A stretch of 64,000 bases of DNA. It comes from Ilyonectria destructans. Its lineage: Eukaryota > Ascomycota > Sordariomycetes > Hypocreales > Nectriaceae. Shown here in pieces: positions 57,088-64,000 of this stretch. The number at the start of each line of letters is the position of its first letter. The first letter of the stretch is position 1. The notes beneath the pieces are model-generated. The model searched no databases. It was not told the DNA's origin and saw nothing but the letters and a program-made list of their open reading frames with translations. The translations under genes and the position numbers were made by a program. Where the stretch lies: the NCBI GenBank assembly GCA_020740775.1, contig JAHEWK010000003.1:558001-622000 (forward strand), written 5' to 3'.

Positions 57088-57642
57088 ATGGCTTCATCAT
57101 CCCGCTTTCTACGACCCATGTCTTCAGTTGCTCGCTCCGGCGTGGCATCCCGGGCCTTCATCGCACGTCCCTTCTCAACGACGTCCCCAAACCGCGTCGT
57201 TAAGAACATCACATCGTGAGTCTTTGAACCTAAGAGGGGGAGACGCATGATTTATTATACTAAAACACTCGCTGCAGAACCGAAGAGTTCAGGAAGATCG
57301 TTGACAACTCTCCCAAGCCTGTCCTGATTGACTGCTTCGCGACCTGGTGTGGCCCCTGTAAGGCCATTTCGCCCATTCTAAGCAAGTAAGAGCTTCCACC
57401 CTGATATAGATTTATTATTGTGCTAACTGGCCGCCTTTGTTAGATTGTCCGATGAGCCTAGTCTTAGCGACAAGATTGAATTCGTCAAGATTGACGTCGA
57501 CGAGTTACCCGAGGTGAGCGCGGAACTCGGCATCCGCGCCATGCCTACATTCATCGTCATGAAGGGCGGCAAGAAGCTCGATGAGCTTATTGGAGCCAAC
57601 CCCCAAGCCCTGGCTCAGATGGCGCAGAAGGCTGCCGCCTAG
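57088..57642 (+). CDS. Mitochondrial thioredoxin
   Basis: Exons 57088-57215, 57278-57385 and 57444-57642 give 144 residues. The first ~35 residues are Ser/Arg/Ala-rich without acids ([13 protein letters not shown] and [12 protein letters not shown]), the composition of a mitochondrial presequence. The mature domain has the thioredoxin active site WCGPC (Cys67 and Cys70), then [35 protein letters not shown] and the final LIGANPQAL helix. The cis-proline is in MPTF. The protein reduces disulfides in mitochondria, with electrons from thioredoxin reductase. All family residues are present at normal length. It corresponds in type to yeast Trx3. Confidence 0.95.
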
Positions 57643-59015
57643 GCGGGAAGGACTTGAGATTTGCTCATCCCAAAGATGGGGTTTTGTGTACTTTTACGTA
57701 TCCTTACCGCTACCTAGATAGAGGGACTTTGATCGCCAATACACTAGTTGAATTGAAGAGGAAAACTTTTCTCAAACCAAAGTCATGACTATATGCCGTG
57801 CCAATTGCTCGCCGAGAAGAGGATGGTCACTGACGCGCCTCTCTGAGCCCTTCGGGCGCGACAGTGATTGTTTCTACATGACATGTTTAAATTCCGGAAT
57901 CTTATTGTATGCAATCGATTGATCCCCAATTAAGGAAATGTACGGAATCCTCGTTGGATATCGGGATACAAGTGCAAAACGTGACAGGGCCTGCGAACGG
58001 TGTCTCAATTCGATCTATGTATGACGGAAGGATGGTGGCTATGCATAAAGGAATGAACGCACATACTGTTAGCTATTTGAAAAGCATCTGAAATGTCAAA
58101 CAATAGATTGCACTGTCTGTATTGAATGGCCGAGTTCAATGGTTAAAGTTAAGTAGTGGTGCCTGTTTCTGGGATGGTACTTATCAGGCGCACGTGGGTG
58201 AAAAAGGGGCCATGAGGACAGCGCAATACTACCAAAAGCCCGATGCTCGGACCATTGGGTGATTTGACGATTTTTAACGGCAGGTCAATGCCGGCGGAGA
58301 TGGTGCGAGTGGTTCTCGCGTTGACGTTAGTCAAGCTTATCTGTACTAATTCAGGAATTCTTCAGCCCGAGATGGAAAGTTTTCCCGTGGTTGGAAGGAG
58401 TCCGCGATTGGTGGATGATAACGAGAAGATTTCATCATCAATGCCCAAGCATAGACTCTAGACACTTGATTCTAGGCGAGGGAAGATTTTTGATTAATGA
58501 TAAACGGCCGCAGACATAGGTATGGGCTTTTGGTGGTTGGACATGGTTCCTGATTGCCAGACTTATGATGGTTGTCCAACGAACCCACCCAGCCAAGTGA
58601 GGATTACGCAGCTTGACAAGGCTATCCGACACCAGCCATTACGAGATCAATTGGAGTATTAATTAGGTACAGAGGAGATCGCGATGCATATCGTACGATT
58701 TGGAAGCGAATACTCGCAACCGACAGCTGAATTGTGACTTGTAATGGAGAGTCAGACCGAAGCCCGACTTCGGGCGTCGAACCCCGCGTCAGTTGCGGTC
58801 ACTATCGGCTCTCACCATGTGGCGCTAAACTGATGCCGGGCGGGTCCACTTCGAGTTCGCGGACGATAAAACCGCCGTTCGGTGTACATGTAGAGCTCGT
58901 TTGGCTATTTTATTGCACGGATTCGGGGTTGGCGTGTTAAACTTTCTTGAGGTCTTTTCTGGTCGTCAATGTAACTGTGAAAACATCTTGTTAACATCTC
59001 CCAACTCTTGCTACA
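57643..59015. other. Intergenic between thioredoxin and D-amino-acid oxidase genes
   Basis: No supported coding region in about 1.4 kb. Short frames of 60-72 codons lack features. A GTTCGA-like B-box match on the minus strand near 58775 does not extend to a cloverleaf. Confidence 0.55.
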
Positions 59016-60272
59016 ATGTCCAACACCATCGTTGTCGTCGGGTAAGTCGAGGACTCTGGAAAGCAGCCTTGATCAATCAATTGACCTGACCATGTAAAGC
59101 GCGGGCGTCTCTGGCTTGACGTCGGCATTGCTGCTGTCCAGGAACAAGGCCAACACCGTCACCGTCGTGAGCAAGCACATGCCCGGCGACTATGACATCG
59201 AATATGCGTCCCCGTTTGCCGGCGCCAACATTGTCCCGTAAGTTTATTTGAAGCAAGAATGAAAGCGTTGCTGATGTCCCCGTCCGTAGCATGGCCACGA
59301 AAGAGAACAGGAGATGGGAATCACGAACTTGGGCCGTCTTGAAGAAGCTGACCGAGGAGGTTCCCGAGGCCGGCATCCATTTCCAGAGTGCGTAGGATCT
59401 TGTTACATCTTCAACCGAGGAGAATCTGTTGCTCACATTTCGTTCCAGAGTGTCACATCCAGAGACGGAAGGCGGACATGGAAGAGGCTGCGAGCTCGGG
59501 CTTCCCAGATGCCGCCTTCGACGAGAACCCTTGGTACAAGGACCTCTTCGAAGACTGGCGAGAGCAGAACCCGAGCGAGGTCATGCGCGGCTATGACACG
59601 GGGTGCGAGTACACGGGCGTCTGCATCAACACGGCAATCTACCTGCCCTGGCTGGTCGGCCAGTGCCTCAAGAACGGCGTCGTCGTCAAGCGCACCATCC
59701 TGTCCGACATCCGCGAGGCCAAGCAACTCAGCCACTCGGGCAAGCCGGCCAGCATCATCGTCAACGCCACGGGCCTGGGCTCCCTCAAGCTGGGCGGCGT
59801 CAAGGACACGACCATGGCGCCGGCGCGCGGGCAGGTGGTGCTTGTGCGCAACGAGAGCACGCCCATGATGATCTGCTCCGGCACGCAGGCGGGCGGCGGC
59901 GAGGAGATGTACCTTATGCAGCGAGCGGCGGGCGGCGGCACGATCCTGGGCGGCACGTACGACATCGGCAACTGGGAGTCGCAGCCGGACCCCAACATCG
60001 CGAGCCGCATCATGCAGCGCGTCGTCGAGGCGCGGCCCGAGATTGCGGGCGGCAAGGGCGTCTCCGGGCTGAGCGTCATCCGGCACGCCGTCGGACTGCG
60101 GCCATGGCGCAAGGACGGACTCCGCCTTGAGGAGGAGCGGCTGGACGACGAGACGTGGATTGTGCACAACTACGGTCACTCGGGCTGGGGATACCAGGGA
60201 TCGTACGGCTGTGCTGAGGGCGTGGTGGAGCTGGTTGAGAAGGTCACCAATGGCTCCAAGTCAAAGCTGTGA
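59016..60272 (+). CDS. D-amino-acid oxidase, peroxisomal
   Basis: Exons 59016-59041, 59100-59237, 59290-59387 and 59449-60272 give 361 residues. The FAD-binding dinucleotide motif is VVVGAGVSGLTSALLL (about 6-21) and is split by the first intron after Gly9. Landmarks include SPFAGANIVPMA, YTGVCINTAIYLPWLV, NATGLGSLKLGG, GGTYDIGNW, the substrate-binding-type arginine in RHAVGLRPWRKDG, and the closing HNYGHSGWGYQGSYG signature. The protein ends in Ser-Lys-Leu, a PTS1 peroxisome import signal. It oxidises D-amino acids to 2-oxo acids with release of ammonia and peroxide, allowing their use as nitrogen source. The later strand prediction matches normal length for fungal DAO. Confidence 0.94.
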
Positions 60273-60583
60273 TTTCTCTGGGTCCTCAATCGGCAGAACA
60301 ATAGGAAGGGCGCTTCATAATATACGGCATGGCTTTGATTGTTCATCCCATGTCAATGTCACTTCCATGCGCTTCCGTACGGAGTATTGTCTGTGCTATT
60401 GTCAATCAAATAAATACGACCACAACAGCTCGGCTGGAGGTCAATGATGACGCCAGCCGGGGTTATGCAACTCTGGGGGTGGCAGCCAAGCTTCCCAAAG
60501 CTCCACTTTAACACATGAACTCGACACGCGAAGCTTCGCACCTTCAACCAGCCAGTGGGAGGAAGCTCCCTGGGAAAGCCGCC
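60273..60583. other. Short intergenic region
   Basis: Holds the likely DAO polyadenylation area (AAATAAAT near 60407) and the ALG3 leader. A second in-frame ATG for ALG3 lies at 60515. Confidence 0.5.
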
Positions 60584-62011
60584 ATGTCCCAACCCGCGAT
60601 GCCAATCCACACCCAAGCCGTCCGCTTCGTCTCGGACGTAGCAAATGGCCGACATGCTCTCTCCAAGCTCATACCAATTGCCGTCTGGCTCGTCGACGCT
60701 GTCCTCTGCGGCCTGATCATCTGGAAGATCCCCTGTAAGCCCACCCTGTTCATCCGCGGTTGCCCGACACGCCTGAGCTCCGAGTAACTGACACGGGGAG
60801 CGCATAGATACCGAGATCGACTGGGTTGCATACATGGAACAAGTCGCGCAGTTTGTGTCTGGCGAGCGAGACTACACCAAGATGGAGGGCGGCACCGGTC
60901 CCCTCGTCTACCCGGCCGCCCACCTCTACACTTACACGGGACTATACTACATCACCGATGAGGGCAAGAACATCTTTCTGGCGCAGCAGATCTTCGCTGT
61001 GCTTTACATGGCTACGCTGGCGCTAGTCATGCTTTGCTACTGGCAGGCAAAGGTAGGTTCGCATTGAACGACGGAGGAGTGTTATGCTGATCGTTGTCAC
61101 AATCCTAGGTCCCGCCCTACATCTTTCCCCTCCTCATCCTTTCGAAGCGACTCCACAGCGTCTTCATATTGCGATGCTTCAACGACTGCGTCGCCGTCTT
61201 CTTTCTCTGGCTCACGATATACTTCTTCCAGCGCCGGTACTGGACCTTCGGGAGCTTCGCATACACGTGGGGACTGGGCATCAAGATGTCGCTGCTCCTG
61301 GTACTCCCGGCCGTTGGCGTCATCCTCTTCCTGGGCCGGGGTTTCCACCCTAGTCTGCGGCTGGCTTGGCTGATGGCCCAGGTGCAATTCGCCATTGCCA
61401 TCCCGTTCTTGGCGAAGAATCCCCGAGGTTACCTCTCGCGGGCTTTCGAGCTGTCTCGCCAGTTCAAGTTCGAGTGGACGGTCAACTGGCGCATGTTGGG
61501 AGAGGAATTGTTCCTCAGCAAGCCCTTCTCTCTTCTTCTTCTGGCCTCCCATGCTACAGTACTCCTGATCTTCATCGTCTCTAGATGGCTCCAGCCTGCC
61601 GACCGAACCCTGTCCGCCCTGATCCCCTCGTTCCTGCGAGGCAAGTCCCCGTTTACTCCGTCTGAGGAGAGACGCATCTCCCATTATGTCACCCCTCAAT
61701 ATGTCATGACCACGGTCCTCTCCGCCAATGTCATCGGCCTGCTGTTTGCGCGGTCGCTTCACTACCAGTTTTATGCGTATCTCGCGTGGGCGACACCGTA
61801 TCTCCTGTGGAGAGCGACGCGCAGTCCTTTTGTCGTGCTCCCGCTCTGGTTGGCACAGGAGTGGGCCTGGAACGTGTTTCCAAGCACCGACAGCAGCTCG
61901 TCAGTTGTCGTTAACGTGCTGCTCATGACTGTCGTGCTGGTGTATCTCGGGACGGATGAGCCGGTTGCTCCTCAGCTAAAGGCTAGGGATGCCAAGGCCA
62001 AGAACAAATAA
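60584..62011 (+). CDS. alg3: Dol-P-Man:Man5GlcNAc2-PP-Dol alpha-1,3-mannosyltransferase
   Basis: Exons 60584-60734, 60808-61052 and 61109-62011 give 432 residues. The ATG at 60584 sits in a near-ideal context (GCCGCCATGTCC) and gives the usual short N-terminus. An in-frame ATG at 60515 would add 23 residues. Signatures are [26 protein letters not shown] and [23 protein letters not shown], the luminal loop with acidic residues characteristic of ALG3, followed by [14 protein letters not shown]. About ten hydrophobic helices follow in the pattern of GT-C (family GT58) enzymes. ALG3 adds the first luminal mannose from dolichyl-phosphate-mannose to the lipid-linked N-glycan precursor in the ER. 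The C-terminus has lysines (KAKNK) near the end, consistent with ER retention. The 3' end is only 21 bp from the convergent gene's stop. Confidence 0.95.
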
Positions 62012-62032
62012 AAGGATAGATCCATGATAAAT

Positions 62033-62499
62033 TTACTCGTCATCTTCAGAGTCACTGGGGGGCATCTTGCCAACGTTCGATTCGTCCTCGGAGTCGCTCA
62101 GATTATATGCGTTCTTCGAGAATTCCTTGGGCCTAATACAAGCAAGGAACAGTTAGTATTGTCTTGATGTCCAGCAAAGGCTTCTCACCAGTAGCCCTGT
62201 TTGCGCCAGAGCTTCTCGTCCCTCACAACGTTGACAATCTCGCCCATGGCACGACCATCGTGAGTGTTGTCTTCGTATCTCTCAGCCAACACGAAGCCGC
62301 CACGCTTAATCCAGATGGTATTACGGAACCGCTGGGCGAGTTCCAGGACGATCGGCTTGGTGTTGGGCAGCTCGCACGTGTAGAGATTGTTGCCCTCGGG
62401 CTTGACGACGCGGACGACGGACTGGTTAGGTTCGAGTGCACCCGGAGGGGTCATGGACTCTTCCGCCGCGGCGAGGATATTGCGCTTGGGTCGACCCAT
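62033..62499 (-). CDS. EIF1AD-like S1/eIF1A-fold protein
   Basis: Exons (minus) 62499-62189 and 62132-62033 (56-bp intron) give 136 residues. The start is MGRPKRNILAAAEE, and an in-frame extension upstream to 62535 is less likely. The OB-fold core has VVRVVKPEGNNLYTCELPN, VLELAQRFRNTIWIKRGGFVL and EIVNVVRDEKLWRKQGYW, the pattern of eIF1A-domain-containing proteins of the EIF1AD class. The spliced C-terminus adds PKEFSKNAYNLSD and a serine/aspartate tail that could be CK2-phosphorylated. EIF1AD relatives have been linked to late 40S ribosome maturation. The gene is convergent with alg3, so the 3' UTRs must overlap. Confidence 0.88.
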
Positions 62500-62894
62500 T
62501 GTGATTTTATTTTGCTTTTCCGACGGTCGGTCCACGGTTTTCGATTATCGTCGCGATTGGCAATTTTTTGAGTCGAAACGTGGGGTCGAGAGGATGGAGG
62601 GGTAGCCACCGATAGACGCAACGCCTCGATAAGCTAAACAGCCTAGGAGCGGGCCACGGCGGCTGACTTGCAACCACCCCGGCGGAGATGATCGGCGCTA
62701 TTGTGGATTGGCTGCGGACTTGCTGCATCTGGGTTCACCGACCCATCCTTAGCAGAACGACTGAACCGAGACCAACAGAGATGGGGTTGTCATTGACTAC
62801 TACTATTCGGCCCCAGATACTATATTCTCCCTTCGCCCTTCGCCCTAGATCCTGTAGCTAGATCAGAAACGAAACGCCATTGCTCTGTTACATG
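62500..62894. other. Short intergenic region
   Basis: 5' flank of the EIF1AD-like gene and 3' flank of the small membrane protein gene (both minus strand). No other gene is seen. Confidence 0.55.
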
Positions 62895-63359
62895 TCATGA
62901 ACCCCCGCAAAAAACTGCCAAAATTTCGATGTTGATTTCTTCAGCCGCTCTCTTGATTTCATCCATCTGAAAGTCCCCTTCGTCGTCTTTAATATTTCTC
63001 TCTAAAGCGTAGGTGTGACTTTCGATGACCCACAGGATGCCACCACGTCGCCAGAGGAAGGCTGCCCCGATAAAACTTCCAATAATCTTGAATGCAACCC
63101 ATGCTACCAAGTCCTCGGTGGCGAGTGTTAGGTAAATACCGTGGAAAAAAAGCGCAATAGCGAGAATGAGAAGGAAAATTGTAATGTTTCCAATGCGTCT
63201 GTATCTAAGATGGCGACGGAAGTGCTCGAGTTTGTCGGCTGATTGGGGTTGCCTAAGAGTGTTAATTCTGGACGATAAAGCAAGGCCTTGAGCAAGGACG
63301 TACCGAAAGTGATGTTTCGTATCATATCCTGTACCTGGACCTGTGGGCTCCATGCTCAT
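62895..63359 (-). CDS. Small two-TM protein of unknown function
   Basis: Unspliced frame of 154 residues on the minus strand. Two hydrophobic segments (ITIFLLILAIALFFHGIYL and VAWVAFKIIGSFIGAAFLW) are separated by a short acidic loop. The N-terminal third is basic and the C-terminus is acidic (RNIKDDEGDFQMDE). An intron 63253-63303 (51 bp, GTACGT...TTAG with an ATTAAC branch motif) has good signals, is a multiple of three and contains no stop. Splicing it would remove 17 residues (RYVLAQG... region) and leave 137. No family is recognised. The next sequence upstream is AT-rich. Confidence 0.55.
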   Translation of the reverse strand: MSMEPTGPGTGYDTKHHFRYVLAQGLALSSRINTLRQPQSADKLEHFRRHLRYRRIGNITIFLLILAIALFFHGIYLTLATEDLVAWVAFKIIGSFIGAAFLWRRGGILWVIESHTYALERNIKDDEGDFQMDEIKRAAEEINIEILAVFCGGS

Positions 63360-64000
63360 TCAGTGTGATAGTAGAAGGATGGGGAGAGGTTCTGCTTGGT
63401 GTGGAAGCCATGATGTGAAAATGATTCCCTCGACGCGACGGATGTGATAAGCCTTGGACCTTTATCAATAAATCGAATTTGATAGATACAAATATTATGT
63501 CCTAAATTGCTATATTAGGTACCTTATTATTCATAATTTATGTTTAGGCTCAGAGTATATACTTCTGCGAGCGAATAGCAATGCTCAGACAGAAAGGTGG
63601 AGAAAGAAGGTTGGGTTGTGGTGAGGAAGCTACGTGGAACCGGACCCTCTCATCAGGGGAATACCGTCCCGGCGGCTCAACCTAGTCGAGTTGCGGGCGT
63701 CAAGGTTGCCAATTCAACACGGTCAACCCAGCAAGCTTTTGTCAGCACGTCACGCCACACCGATGAGTTTTCACCCTGCGTCCAGTTCTGTAGCATTGGC
63801 CAGATCGAGCTGCAAGATTGCTCAGCGTTACTCGCAATGGCACGCCGATAAGGGTCACGCTCCAGTCGCAACATCGTGAAGCGGGCGAATGGGCCATGTG
63901 GTGTTTTCGACCCATATTTTTCGGCACATCTCTATGGGTTTACCCAATTTTTTTTATGACAGGTGGGTTGCTTTCGTTTTGGAGTGGACGGGGAGCTATC
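63360..64000. other. AT-rich distal region with repeat-like 12-mer
   Basis: AT-rich around 63460-63545, with the 12-mer GCGAATAGCAAT at 63571-63582, the reverse complement of the core of the 14.3-kb tandem repeat. The segment TTTATCAATAAA near 63468 also occurs in the 14.4-kb element. No coding frame is supported to the window end. Confidence 0.5.

Noticed and set aside
58760..58800. Possible second tRNA (B-box-like match on the minus strand)
   Set aside because: The T-stem pairs at only three positions and no acceptor, D or anticodon arms can be folded.
59433..60179. 248-codon minus-strand frame
   Set aside because: Antisense to exon 4 of the D-amino-acid oxidase, caused by high GC at third positions.

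Overview
This window is nuclear DNA from a filamentous ascomycete, most likely a sordariomycete and plausibly hypocrealean. Genes have short introns (about 50-130 bp, one of 377 bp) with GTRNGT-like donors, CTRAC-type branch points and YAG acceptors. Several products belong to fungal families: a Zn2Cys6 factor, an Egh16-like secreted protein, an RTA1-family protein, a Bqt4-type APSES protein and a NACHT-WD40 STAND protein. No bacterial, viral or organellar segment was recognised. About 26 protein genes and one tRNA can be supported. Exon borders were inferred by eye from splice motifs and frame continuity. Gene symbols come from family recognition, not from a search.

Layout. 1-12.6 kb: a Zn2Cys6 regulator, tRNA-Gln(CTG), an Egh16-like secreted protein, a proline-rich zinc-knuckle protein (minus strand) and a secreted BNR_4 beta-propeller protein. 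13.0-22.3 kb looks like an accessory block. It holds a two-TM protein fused to C2H2-like zinc fingers, a 22-bp tandem repeat abutting an AT-rich element with inverted ends, an SRPK-like kinase, a small hydrophobic ORF, and a 1,420-residue NACHT protein with 13 WD40 repeats. A diverged direct duplication of about 128 bp flanks the NACHT gene. 22.7-45 kb is mostly housekeeping: Ppg1-type phosphatase, RhoGDI, Bqt4-like inner nuclear membrane protein, mitochondrial 3-hydroxyisobutyrate dehydrogenase, a large membrane protein with a broken 5' end, two small fungal genes, an RTA1-like protein, AP-3 beta, an unknown 224-residue protein and Nuf2.

45-52 kb is a gene-poor stretch of about 7 kb with no convincing protein gene. 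It ends at a low-complexity, probably nuclear protein whose frame is broken at an 11-C run. 57-63.4 kb carries a mitochondrial thioredoxin, a peroxisomal D-amino-acid oxidase ending in SKL, ALG3, an EIF1AD-like protein and a small two-TM protein.

Most genes are functionally unrelated neighbours, as is usual in fungi. The parts most worth a second look are the 13-22.3 kb block (possible non-self recognition or signalling genes beside repeat elements), the membrane-tethered zinc-finger architecture, and the two genes with apparent frameshifts.
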